Positions 25,275 to 33,874 of a stretch of DNA of 64,000 nt are shown piece by piece; position 1 is the first letter of the stretch; each line of letters opens with the position of its first letter. Source of the stretch: Marinobacter sp. MDS2 (GTDB taxonomy: Bacteria > Pseudomonadota > Gammaproteobacteria > Pseudomonadales > Oleiphilaceae); contig NZ_JAVAJF010000002.1 in assembly GCF_030718085.1 (NCBI RefSeq), positions 248,001 through 312,000 of the forward strand, written 5' to 3'. The notes under the pieces were generated by a model that was not told the DNA's origin, did no database searches, and saw only the letters and a list, made by a program, of their open reading frames with translations. The position numbers and the translations under genes were made by a program.

Positions 25275-25964
25275 CTAAACGGCCAGATAACTGGCAATCT
25301 TCTCCTGATCCGCCTCGGCCCGGCTCTCTTCGTGGACGATGGCGCCTTTCTCGATCACCAGAATCCGGTCCGCAGCATCCATCACAAAACTCAATACCTG
25401 CTCTGACACCACAATCGACAGCCCTCGCTCATCGCGGATGCGCCGCAGCGTCTGTGCGATTTCCTTGATGATGTTGGGCTGAATGCCTTCAGTAGGTTCA
25501 TCAAGCAGCAGTACCTTGGGCCGGGTGGCCAGTGCGCGCGCAATGGCCAACTGTTGCTGCTGGCCGCCAGACAGGTTGCCGCCGCGTCGGTTTTGCATTT
25601 CCTTGAGCACCGGGAACATCTCGTACAGATCTTCTGGCACCTTCTTCTCCCCGACCGCGGCGAGGCCAGTTTCAATGTTTTCCCTCACCGTGAGGGTTGG
25701 GAAGATCATCCGCCCCTGAGGGACAAAACCGAGACCAGCGCGTACACGCTGATAACTTTTAAGTCGGGTCAGATCCGTGCCATCCAGGCTGACTTCGCCA
25801 CCTTTGGTTGGAGTCATGCCAATAAGGGACTTCATCAGCGTGGTTTTACCCATACCATTGCGGCCAACCACAGCGACAATTTCGTTCTTTTTCACATCCA
25901 GGTTCAGGTCCTGGATGATGGTACTTTGGCCGTAAGCCACCAAATGATGTTTGATGCTCAACAT
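25275..25964 (-). CDS. urtE: Urea/short-chain amide ABC transporter ATP-binding protein UrtE
   Basis: A 229-residue LivF-like ATPase. It has Walker A GRNGMGKTTLMKS near residue 34, signature LSGGQQQQLAIARAL near 134, and Walker B KVLLLDEPTEGIQ near 155. GQSTIIQDLNLDV and the GLGFVPQGRMIFPTLTVRENI block are typical of UrtE. It pairs with UrtD to drive the importer. It starts 2 bp after the UrtD stop, in an unbroken urtABCDE order. Confidence 0.92.
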   Translation of the reverse strand: MLSIKHHLVAYGQSTIIQDLNLDVKKNEIVAVVGRNGMGKTTLMKSLIGMTPTKGGEVSLDGTDLTRLKSYQRVRAGLGFVPQGRMIFPTLTVRENIETGLAAVGEKKVPEDLYEMFPVLKEMQNRRGGNLSGGQQQQLAIARALATRPKVLLLDEPTEGIQPNIIKEIAQTLRRIRDERGLSIVVSEQVLSFVMDAADRILVIEKGAIVHEESRAEADQEKIASYLAV

Positions 25965-25966
25965 GA

Positions 25967-26728
25967 TCAGTGCCCCAGATAGACTTCGATGACTTTAGGG
26001 TCCGATTTCACATGATTGATGGACCCTTCCGAGAGAACCTTGCCCTGATGCATGACGGTGACCCGGTCGGCGATGTCGCCGACAAACTGCATGTCATGCT
26101 CAATCACCAGAACCGTATGGCTCTTGGTAATCACCCGGAGCAACTCCGCCGTCTTCTTCCTTTCCGCCACAGACATGCCTGCCACCGGTTCATCCAGCAT
26201 CAACAGGTCCGGTTTCTGAATCAGAAGCATGCCGATCTCCAGCCACTGTTTCTGGCCGTGGCTGAGCAGTGCGGCAGGTTCATGTAGGGCTTCGGTGAGG
26301 AAGATGGTTTTCGCCACATCTTCCACCGCCTCAATAACCGCCTCATCCCGCTTAAAAGCCAGTGCACCCATAACGCTGTGGCCTTGGGGATAAGACACCT
26401 CAAGGTTCTCAAACACCGTCAGGTCCTCGAAGACAGAGGGAGTCTGAAATTTCCGGCCCACGCCCGAATGGACAATCTGGTGCTCTTTGAGTTTGGTCAG
26501 CTCCTTGCCTGCAAACTTGATAGAACCGGATGTCGCCTTGGTTTTGCCGCAGATCAGATCCAGTACCGTCGTCTTACCCGCGCCGTTGGGGCCAATGATG
26601 ACCCTGATTTCCTTGGGGTCGAGATAGAAGGACAAGTCGTCGACTGCCTTGAAGCCATCGAAGGAGACAGTCAGGCCCTCAACCGCCAGTAGAAAATCCC
26701 CACTGTTGCTCTTGCTTATACTCATCAT
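25967..26728 (-). CDS. urtD: Urea/short-chain amide ABC transporter ATP-binding protein UrtD
   Basis: A 253-residue LivG-like ATPase. It has Walker A GPNGAGKTTVLDLICGKT near residue 46, a degenerate signature LLSHGQKQWLEIGMLL near 159 (SHGQ instead of SGGQ, normal for UrtD), and Walker B DLLMLDEPVAGM. Its ATG overlaps the UrtC stop by 4 bp (ATGA), showing translational coupling. Confidence 0.92.
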   Translation of the reverse strand: MMSISKSNSGDFLLAVEGLTVSFDGFKAVDDLSFYLDPKEIRVIIGPNGAGKTTVLDLICGKTKATSGSIKFAGKELTKLKEHQIVHSGVGRKFQTPSVFEDLTVFENLEVSYPQGHSVMGALAFKRDEAVIEAVEDVAKTIFLTEALHEPAALLSHGQKQWLEIGMLLIQKPDLLMLDEPVAGMSVAERKKTAELLRVITKSHTVLVIEHDMQFVGDIADRVTVMHQGKVLSEGSINHVKSDPKVIEVYLGH

Positions 26729-27912
26729 GAATTCTCCGAACTGTAGGTGCCTGCCATCGGACTAAAACCCTCGGCCTGTTCAGTAGCCGGCTTGGCCACC
26801 ACAGGTACGGTTTTACTCTTGCTGCGTTTGAAGACCTTATTTTCCAGAGGCATAACGTAGCTCTTGTAGAGCCCCGCCAGACCGTTCGGGAAAGCCAGCA
26901 CCACACCAATGAACAAGGCACCCATGGCAAAAGGCCAAAGCTCCGGGAAGGATTCGGAGAAACCACTCTTGGCGGCGTTGACCAGTAGGGCGCCGTAGAC
27001 AGCACCCAGGATGGACAAGCGGCCGCCGAGGGCGCAGAAGATGACCATCTCGATGGAGGCAACGATGCCGATGAACGATGGCGACATGAAGCCCACCAAA
27101 AGGGTGAACAGAGCGCCGCCAATACCGGCGAACGCCGCAGCTAGGCAGAATACAAAGATTTTGAAGGCTGCCACGTCATAGCCAGAGAAGCGCACCCGCA
27201 TTTCCTGTGCGTTCATGGCGACGAGGATGCGGCCCAGCTTCCGGTTTTGAACAAGGCGCGCTGCGAACAGGCAAAGAAAGAGCATGCCGACGCAGACGAA
27301 GTACAGAATATCTCTGGCCTCATCGGTACGGATGTCCCAGCCCATCAAAGTCTGCAAGTCGGTAATGCCGTTCACACCACCGGTATAGCCCTGTTGTCCG
27401 ATAATCAGGATGGTCAGCACCGCCGCAATGGCCTGAGTGATGATGGCGAAATAAACGCCGCCCACGCGTCGGGTGAACATAGCAATGCCGATGACGAACG
27501 CCAGCAAAACCGGCACACCAATTACCGCCAGCAAGGTGAACGAGAAACTATGGAACGGTTCCCAGAACCACGGCAGCTCGGTGAGCTGGTTCCAGTCCAT
27601 AAAATCCGGGATACCGGGCGTGGACTGAATGGCCGTGGCCTCCGGTGTGGAGGCCTCCAGCTTCAGGAACATGGCCATGCAGTATCCGCCCAGGCCAAAG
27701 AACACACCCTGGCCAAGACTGAGGATGCCCGCTTTACCCCAGCACATGACCAGGCCAATAGCGACGAAGGCGTATGTCAGATACTTGCCCACCATGTTCA
27801 AGCGGAACGAATCCAGGGTAAGCGGCAGGATAACCACCAGCAGGAAAGCCAGTGCGAGGTAATACAGCCCCTCTCGGGAAACAAACCATTTCATAAGGGA
27901 TGAATGCTTCAT
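26725..27912 (-). CDS. urtC: Urea/short-chain amide ABC transporter permease UrtC
   Basis: A 395-residue LivM-like permease with about ten hydrophobic segments. The conserved blocks GLVMCWGKAGILSLGQGVFFGLGGY and NAQEMRVRFSGYDVAAFKIFVF are present, followed by a family-typical GGRLSILGAVYGALLVN. The C-terminal tail is cytoplasmic and low-complexity. It follows urtB after 9 bp and overlaps urtD. Confidence 0.92.
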   Translation of the reverse strand: MKHSSLMKWFVSREGLYYLALAFLLVVILPLTLDSFRLNMVGKYLTYAFVAIGLVMCWGKAGILSLGQGVFFGLGGYCMAMFLKLEASTPEATAIQSTPGIPDFMDWNQLTELPWFWEPFHSFSFTLLAVIGVPVLLAFVIGIAMFTRRVGGVYFAIITQAIAAVLTILIIGQQGYTGGVNGITDLQTLMGWDIRTDEARDILYFVCVGMLFLCLFAARLVQNRKLGRILVAMNAQEMRVRFSGYDVAAFKIFVFCLAAAFAGIGGALFTLLVGFMSPSFIGIVASIEMVIFCALGGRLSILGAVYGALLVNAAKSGFSESFPELWPFAMGALFIGVVLAFPNGLAGLYKSYVMPLENKVFKRSKSKTVPVVAKPATEQAEGFSPMAGTYSSENS

Positions 27913-27921
27913 GACAATCTC

Positions 27922-28848
27922 CTAGCGACGGACCTTCAAGGCCATGAGTCCTTCCGGACGTATCATCAGAATTCCGATCACAACCAGCAGGGTGAGTACC
28001 TTGGCCATGGACCCACTGAGGAAGAACTCCATGGTGGACTGAGCCTGTGAGATACCGAAGGCAGATATGATTGTGCCGATCAGGCTTTGGGCGCCGCCAA
28101 ATACCACAACGAGGAAGGTATCGACGATGTAAGCCTGGCCTGATGAAGGGCCGGTCGACCCGATCATGGTGAATGCGGCACCGGCAATACCGGCGATGCC
28201 ACAGCCGAGAGCAAAGGTAGCCCGGTCTATGCCTGCGCTGTTGATACCCACGGATTCTGCCATCGGCCGATTCTGGACTACGGCGCGAACCTTTTTGCCA
28301 TAGCCGGAGCGGTACATAAGCAAATACACACCCACGGCAACCGACAGGGCAATGACCATGACAAACAGTCCGTTAATTGGCAGGTCGACCATGTCGGTCA
28401 CCTGAATAGCACCCATCATCCACTCCGGTAGATCAACGCCCACCTCCCGGGCGCCAAAGATGGAGCGGTAAGCCTGCTGCATGATCAGGCTCAGGCCCCA
28501 TGTGGCGAGCAGAGTGTCGAGTGGTCGGTGGTAGAGATGCCTTATCATGAGCCACTCAACGAGTGCTCCCAATGCAGCACAAATCAAGAAGGCCAGAATC
28601 ATGGCGATAAAGAAGTACCCGCCGAAAAAACCTGGAAGATAGGATTGGAAAAAACCGGATGTCAGATAGGTTGTGTAGGCACCGAGGATCATGAACTCCC
28701 CGTGGGCCATGTTGATCACCCCCATCTGTCCAAAGATGATCGCAAGGCCCAGAGCCATCAGCACGAACACTGAAAACAGGGAGAGCCCGGCAAACCCCTG
28801 CATGGCAAATATCGACATCAATTCACTGCTGGTGTAGCCATCGAACAT
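27922..28848 (-). CDS. urtB: Urea/short-chain amide ABC transporter permease UrtB (short form)
   Basis: A 308-residue LivH-like permease with about eight hydrophobic segments. It contains GLAIIFGQMGVINMAHGEFMILGAY and the ABC-contact loop region VVQNRPMAESVGINSAGIDRATFALGCGIAG. Many UrtB proteins carry an extra N-terminal extracytoplasmic region. This one begins directly with the membrane core, as amide-type (FmdE-like) permeases do. It lies 84 bp downstream of urtA behind a stable hairpin. Confidence 0.91.
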   Translation of the reverse strand: MFDGYTSSELMSIFAMQGFAGLSLFSVFVLMALGLAIIFGQMGVINMAHGEFMILGAYTTYLTSGFFQSYLPGFFGGYFFIAMILAFLICAALGALVEWLMIRHLYHRPLDTLLATWGLSLIMQQAYRSIFGAREVGVDLPEWMMGAIQVTDMVDLPINGLFVMVIALSVAVGVYLLMYRSGYGKKVRAVVQNRPMAESVGINSAGIDRATFALGCGIAGIAGAAFTMIGSTGPSSGQAYIVDTFLVVVFGGAQSLIGTIISAFGISQAQSTMEFFLSGSMAKVLTLLVVIGILMIRPEGLMALKVRR

Positions 28849-28901
28849 GACGCTTACTCCCCGATCAAACCAATATGCTTAACGTTTTAGAGGCAATAGA
28901 T

Positions 28902-28923
28902 GCCGGCGCCAAAGGGTGCCGGC
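28902..28923 (-). other. Stem-loop between urtA and urtB
   Basis: GCCGGCGCC / GGTGCCGGC forms a 9-bp stem with one G-T pair and an AAAG loop, just after the urtA stop. There is no U-run. Such hairpins after binding-protein genes often protect the upstream mRNA, or partly terminate, so that the periplasmic protein is made in excess over the membrane parts. Confidence 0.55.
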
Positions 28924-28932
28924 TATCCAAAC

Positions 28933-30201
28933 TTACTGGTAACCTTCAGGGAACGGGTCGGGTTCCATCAGCTCTTCAGTTTCGTGAACCACTTTGTACT
29001 GGCCATCAAGCTGGGCCTGACCGATGCGGGTCTTGGACCACAGGTGATGGTTCTCGTGGATACGCACATAGCCTTCTGGCGCCTTGTCAAATTCAATGCC
29101 AGCGAACTCTTCGCGGATCTTGTCGATATCGAAGGAACCGGCCTTTTCAACCGCTGCTTTCCACAACCATGGGCCGAGGTAAGCTGCCTGGGTAACATCA
29201 CCGATCACCATGTCCTCGCCGTAGGCTTCCTTGAAGGCTGCTACGAAGCCTTTGTTGTTGGCGTTGTCCAGGCTCTGGAAGTACTTCATGGAGGCATAGA
29301 TACCTTCGACGTTTTCACCGCCGATACCGCGGATTTCGTCCTCGGTCACAGAGATGGTCAGCAGGAGGGGCTTCTCATCGGTGAAATCAACACCAGCGGC
29401 TTTCATTTGCTTGTAGAAAGCTACGTTGGAGCCGCCCACGACTGACGCAAAGATAACGTCCGGCTTCTTGAGCTTGATTTTGTTGATAACCGAGTTGAAC
29501 TGGGTGTGGCCCAGTGGGTAATACTCTTCACCCACAACTTTCAGGCCCAGCTTGTCGATGTGCTTGCGGGCAATCTTGTTGGAGGTGCGTGGCCAGATGT
29601 AATCTGAACCCAACAGATAGAATGACTTGGCACCTTTGGTTTCAACTGCCCAGTCGATGCTCGCGAGAATCTGCTGAGTAGCTTCCTGCCCGGTGTAGAC
29701 AACGTTGGGGGACTGTTCCAGGCCCTCGTAGAAAGTGGGGTAGTACAGCATGCCGTTGAACTGCTCAATCACTGGCAGGATGGCTTTACGGGATGCGGAG
29801 GTCCAAGCACCGAAAATAGCCGCTACATTGTCCTGACGCAGCAACTTACGGGTTTTTTCTGCAAAAGTAGGCCAGTCACTGGCCCCGTCTTCCTGGACAA
29901 ATTCAATCTGGCGACCGAGTACACCGCCGGAGGCGTTAATCTGTTCGATGGCGAGCTTTTCTGCCTGCACTGAGCCAATTTCGCTGATTGCCATCGTGCC
30001 GGTAATCGAGTGCAGTATGCCGACCGTGACCGTGTCGTCCGTAACCGCTAACCCTGTGGTGTTGACCTCAGCGGTGCTTGGAGTGGCCGCTTGTACAGAT
30101 GTGGCCAGCATGACGGACGCCGCCAGTGTCATCAGGCTCTTTCGAAACCCTGACCCCTTCCCATCTGACCGCCCGATGGCGGTTGTATCTGTTGTACCCA
30201 T
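28933..30201 (-). CDS. urtA: Urea/short-chain amide ABC transporter substrate-binding protein UrtA
   Basis: A 422-residue periplasmic binding protein with a signal peptide (residues about 18-38, ending SVQAA) preceded by a polar 15-residue N-tail. Type I binding-protein blocks include VTVGILHSITGTMAISE, IEFVQEDGASDWPTFAEKTRKLL, FGAWTSASRKAILPV and NGMLYYPTFYEGLEQSPNVVYTGQEATQQ, characteristic of the UrtA/FmdD family. With amidases downstream and no urease in the window, short-chain amides are at least as likely a ligand as urea. It is first in the operon; a conserved element lies about 123 bp upstream. Confidence 0.93.
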   Translation of the reverse strand: MGTTDTTAIGRSDGKGSGFRKSLMTLAASVMLATSVQAATPSTAEVNTTGLAVTDDTVTVGILHSITGTMAISEIGSVQAEKLAIEQINASGGVLGRQIEFVQEDGASDWPTFAEKTRKLLRQDNVAAIFGAWTSASRKAILPVIEQFNGMLYYPTFYEGLEQSPNVVYTGQEATQQILASIDWAVETKGAKSFYLLGSDYIWPRTSNKIARKHIDKLGLKVVGEEYYPLGHTQFNSVINKIKLKKPDVIFASVVGGSNVAFYKQMKAAGVDFTDEKPLLLTISVTEDEIRGIGGENVEGIYASMKYFQSLDNANNKGFVAAFKEAYGEDMVIGDVTQAAYLGPWLWKAAVEKAGSFDIDKIREEFAGIEFDKAPEGYVRIHENHHLWSKTRIGQAQLDGQYKVVHETEELMEPDPFPEGYQ

Positions 30202-30310
30202 GGTGAATCCTCACAGTGTTTGAAAAGCCGGTGCTGCGTATCCATTCGGAAGCACAGCGCCCACCCCAAACATTCTGCTTGGCCCCTTTATTGGAGCCCA
30301 TTCGGCAATC

Positions 30311-30340
30311 GCCCCAGCGAACTACGTCATTTGACGCATT
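30311..30340 (-). promoter_or_regulatory. Candidate operator upstream of urtA (shared with fmdA)
   Basis: The plus strand reads CCCCAGCG, AAC, then TACGTCATTTGACGCATT. The core ACGTC-ATTT-GACGC (30324-30337) is one base off a perfect inverted repeat. It matches the fmdA element over about 27 of 30 positions with one gap. It lies in the 289-bp divergent region between urtA and the hybrid kinase and could control both. An activator site for the adjacent LuxR-type response regulator is inferred. Confidence 0.6.
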
Positions 30341-30490
30341 CCGATGGCGGATAACACAGGCTAAAACGCGGAGTCTCAAGGCCCAAGAGACCGTTTTTTT
30401 TGGTGCGCAGGCTATGGCACGGAACTTGAATTGATTTTCAATTCCAGCACACCGAATCACAGAGCTGCACCAAAATCGGGCAAGGTAACA

Positions 30491-33400
30491 ATGGCCGCAC
30501 GACAAAATATTTTCCGGGTTAGGCGCCGATATAACCAATGGGTCGCTAATCAAACTCTCGAGGACTACGCTCTGCGCTTTACCGCCAAGAGTGCCCGGCG
30601 TTGGTCTGCAGCGCGGGTTTCCAACACCGCTCTGGGCGCGATTTCATTCCTGGCCCTAGAAGCAATTGGCGGCTCCATCACCTTGTACTACGGCTTTGAT
30701 AATGCGGTGGCTGCCATTCTTGCGGTCAGTCTCGTGATCTTTTTGACGGTGATCCCAATCAGCTACTACGCGGCCCGCTACGGGGTGGATATTGACCTCC
30801 TCACGCGGGGCGCCGGATTTGGCTATATCGGATCAACCATCACATCGCTGATCTACGCCAGTTTCACGTTCATATTTTTCGCTATCGAGGCTGCCATCAT
30901 GGCCATGGCTCTCGAAATGCTTTTCGATATTCCCTTGGTGTTCGGCTATCTGATCTGCGCTGTGGTTATTATTCCCCTGGTCATACATGGCATTACCACG
31001 ATCAGCCGATTTCAGGTCTGGACTCAGCCCGCATGGATCCTGTTACAACTGACGCCGTTCGTCTTCATCATCTATGCAGACGCCTCCTCCGTCAGCGATT
31101 GGACACGGTTCGAGGGGCTGAACACGGTCGCCGGGCAAGGGCTTAATATCATCTCCTTCGGTGCGGCCGCGGCGGTTGTTTTTTCGTTGATCGCACAGGT
31201 TGGCGAACAGGTGGACTTTCTTCGCTTTATTCCAGAACCGAAAAATTCCCCGGAGAAGCGGCGCTGGTGGTTGGCCGTCATGGCCGGTGGGCCAGGCTGG
31301 ATTGTCATCGGGATGATCAAGATTCTGGCCGGTTCATTTCTGGCGGTATTGGCACTGCATCACGGCATTTCCGCAACAGAGGCGGCCGACCCAACTCAGA
31401 TGTATCTAGTGGCGTTTAATTACGTCACAGATTCTCCGGAAGTTGCTTTGGCCATGGCGGGAATTTTCGTGATTTTATGCCAATTGAAAATCAATGTGAC
31501 GAACGCCTACGCCGGCTCTATTGCCTGGTCAAACTTTTTCTCGCGCCTCACCCACAGTCACCCGGGGCGCGTGGTCTGGCTATTCTTCAACGTGGCGCTT
31601 GCGTTGCTGGTTATGGAATTGGGCGTATATCGGGCACTTGAGGAAACATTAGGTTTCTACGGCATCATAGCTATCGCCTGGGTCGGCGCATTGGTGGCAG
31701 ACCTGGTGATCAACAAACCGCTCGGCCTTAGCCCTCCGCATATCGAGTTCAAGCGAGCACACCTGTATGACATCAATCCCGTAGGTGTGGGCGCTATGCT
31801 GGCGGCCTCGGTGATAGGTGTTACCTGCCATACTGGCGTCTTTGGAACCTATGCTCAGGCACTGTCGCACTTTATTGCCCTGGGCGTAGCCCTGGCAACG
31901 GCACCGCTGATTGCCTGGAAAACGAAAGGGCGATTTTATACCGCTCGCCCTTTTGAGCTTCTTGCCACCGACCAGCAATTGGTGCAATGCACCATTTGTG
32001 AGCACAACTTCGAACCTGAGGATGTTACCAACTGCCCCGTGTACGCTGGCACGATATGCTCTTTGTGTTGTTCGTTGGACGCTCGCTGTGGCGACGCCTG
32101 TAAGCCTGGAGCGGGGTATCATGATCAGCTTCAGGGGTTTTTGAGCGGGCTGCTTCCGCAGGCTATTCTGAACCAGCTGCGCTCTCGCCTTGGTCATTTT
32201 CTGACACTTCTCCTGATGATTAATGGTCTATCAGGGCTGCTGTTGTCGCTCATTTATCTTAAAACACCCGTCGCATCGGCACCTGAAGCTCTGGTGCTAT
32301 CAATTACCTTGTGGAAGGTCTTCTTCATACTTCTCATCGTTACCGGAGTGGTCTGCTGGCTCTTTGTGCTAGCCCACGAGAGCAGGGTGGTCGCTGAGGA
32401 AGAATCTCGGCGGCAAAACCGGTTGCTAACGGAAGAAATCGGTGCTCACAAAAGAACTGATCAAGCTTTACAGGAGGCTAAAGAACAAGCGGAGGCAGCT
32501 AATGGTGCCAAGAGTCGTTACCTGACCGGTATAAGCCACGAACTTCGGTCCCCGCTCAATTCAATCCTGGGCTATGCCCAGTTGCTGGAGCACGATGAAA
32601 CCATACCACCTCACCGGAAAGAGGCCGTGGGCGTTATTCGCAATAGCGGAGAATACCTGGCCGACTTGATTGAGGGGCTTCTGGACATTTCCAAGATCGA
32701 AGCCGGGCGGCTTGATCTTCATCGGGATCAGGTGCGTATCGGACTGCTCATGGAGCAACTGGTTACTATGTTCCGCTTGCAGGCTGAAGAGAAGGGATTG
32801 AAATTCGACTATCACTGCCCGTACCCATTGCCGGAAGTGGTGACCACGGATGAAAAGCGTCTACGCCAGATACTGATCAACCTGCTGTCCAACGCCATCA
32901 AGTATACGGATCGCGGAACCGTTTCTTTGACATTGCGTTACCGCAGTCAGGTGGCAGAATTTACCGTTCGGGACTCAGGTGAGGGCATTGCAACAGAGAA
33001 CATGGAACGTATTTTCCGACCCTTTGAGCGTATTCGTATCCCCGGGGAAAGCCGTATAGGCACTGGCCTCGGCCTTACGATCACTCGCCTTCTCACTGAA
33101 ATTATGGGTGGTGACATTAACGTTGACAGTGAGTTGGGTGTTGGCAGCACCTTCAAGGTCAGTCTGATGCTATCCAGCGTTCACAGTTTTTCCCCGCGCT
33201 CTATCTCCGCACCGGCCCGCCGGTTTTTTGGTTATCATGGAGTCCGGCGCAAAGTCCTTCTGGTTGACGACGATCCCTCAAGCCGCCAGGTTATTCGCGC
33301 TATGTTGTCGCCCCTTGGCTTCGAAATTAGCGATACCGGCAACGCTCTTAAAGTTCTGGAGACTGTTGAAACAGAACGACCGGACCTGGTTCTGATGGAC

Positions 33401-33874
33401 GTGTCCATGCCGGGGCAGACAGGCTGGCAAGTTCTCGAGCAGTTACGCGCACAGACGTATACTATGCCGGTCGTCATGGTGTCCGCCGATGCTAACGAAG
33501 GGCATCACCCAGTGGAATCTACACCACTCTATGATGACTACATCATCAAGCCCGTGCGACTGAACTTACTTCTAGACGTCATTGCTCGTGTGCTGGGCGT
33601 GGAATGGTGCTTCGAAAAGTGCGCTGAGCCATTGGCTTCACTCGAACTGCACGAAGACGGCGATTTTCCGCTCCCGGAAATGGCGCAACGGGTAACGCTG
33701 GCTAACCTGGCTCGAATTGGCCATCGCAAGGGCCTTCTGGAAACCCTGCATGGTTTGAAACACAACGGTGAGGCTGACGAGCGTTTCACTCGTGAGCTGA
33801 CCAGCCTTACCAACGATTTCCAGTTTGCGAAAATAATTGAACTTTTGAAGGTAGCTGAACATGAAGCCTCATGA
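30491..33874 (+). CDS. Hybrid histidine kinase with NCS1-permease-like sensor domain
   Basis: A 1127-residue protein. The N-terminal 480 residues form about 12 membrane segments resembling nucleobase:cation symporters (NCS1). Next comes a cysteine-rich cytoplasmic stretch (eight or more Cys from residue 500 to about 541, pattern CxxC...C...CxxCC...C...C) and two more membrane helices. The HisKA (GISHELRSPLNSILGY, His683) and HATPase (ILINLLSNAIKYT, GTGLGLTITRLL) domains follow. A receiver with phospho-acceptor near Asp970 (LVLMDVSMPG) completes it. The ATG at 30491 has AAGG 5 nt upstream, better than the TTG at 30431. It is divergent from urtA and overlaps the next regulator by 14 bp. It is inferred to sense amides or related solutes. 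Confidence 0.88.
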   Translation: MAARQNIFRVRRRYNQWVANQTLEDYALRFTAKSARRWSAARVSNTALGAISFLALEAIGGSITLYYGFDNAVAAILAVSLVIFLTVIPISYYAARYGVDIDLLTRGAGFGYIGSTITSLIYASFTFIFFAIEAAIMAMALEMLFDIPLVFGYLICAVVIIPLVIHGITTISRFQVWTQPAWILLQLTPFVFIIYADASSVSDWTRFEGLNTVAGQGLNIISFGAAAAVVFSLIAQVGEQVDFLRFIPEPKNSPEKRRWWLAVMAGGPGWIVIGMIKILAGSFLAVLALHHGISATEAADPTQMYLVAFNYVTDSPEVALAMAGIFVILCQLKINVTNAYAGSIAWSNFFSRLTHSHPGRVVWLFFNVALALLVMELGVYRALEETLGFYGIIAIAWVGALVADLVINKPLGLSPPHIEFKRAHLYDINPVGVGAMLAASVIGVTCHTGVFGTYAQALSHFIALGVALATAPLIAWKTKGRFYTARPFELLATDQQLVQCTICEHNFEPEDVTNCPVYAGTICSLCCSLDARCGDACKPGAGYHDQLQGFLSGLLPQAILNQLRSRLGHFLTLLLMINGLSGLLLSLIYLKTPVASAPEALVLSITLWKVFFILLIVTGVVCWLFVLAHESRVVAEEESRRQNRLLTEEIGAHKRTDQALQEAKEQAEAANGAKSRYLTGISHELRSPLNSILGYAQLLEHDETIPPHRKEAVGVIRNSGEYLADLIEGLLDISKIEAGRLDLHRDQVRIGLLMEQLVTMFRLQAEEKGLKFDYHCPYPLPEVVTTDEKRLRQILINLLSNAIKYTDRGTVSLTLRYRSQVAEFTVRDSGEGIATENMERIFRPFERIRIPGESRIGTGLGLTITRLLTEIMGGDINVDSELGVGSTFKVSLMLSSVHSFSPRSISAPARRFFGYHGVRRKVLLVDDDPSSRQVIRAMLSPLGFEISDTGNALKVLETVETERPDLVLMDVSMPGQTGWQVLEQLRAQTYTMPVVMVSADANEGHHPVESTPLYDDYIIKPVRLNLLLDVIARVLGVEWCFEKCAEPLASLELHEDGDFPLPEMAQRVTLANLARIGHRKGLLETLHGLKHNGEADERFTRELTSLTNDFQFAKIIELLKVAEHEAS

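Noticed and set aside
30415..30430. Sigma-54-like sequence TGGCACGGAACTTGAA upstream of the hybrid kinase
   Set aside because: The -24 half and the spacing are excellent, but the -12 half lacks the conserved GC (TTGAA instead of TTGCA). It was not called as a promoter; start-site mapping would decide.
30431..30490. TTG at 30431 as start of the hybrid kinase
   Set aside because: It would add 20 polar residues without a ribosome site; AAGG 5 nt before the ATG at 30491 is better.
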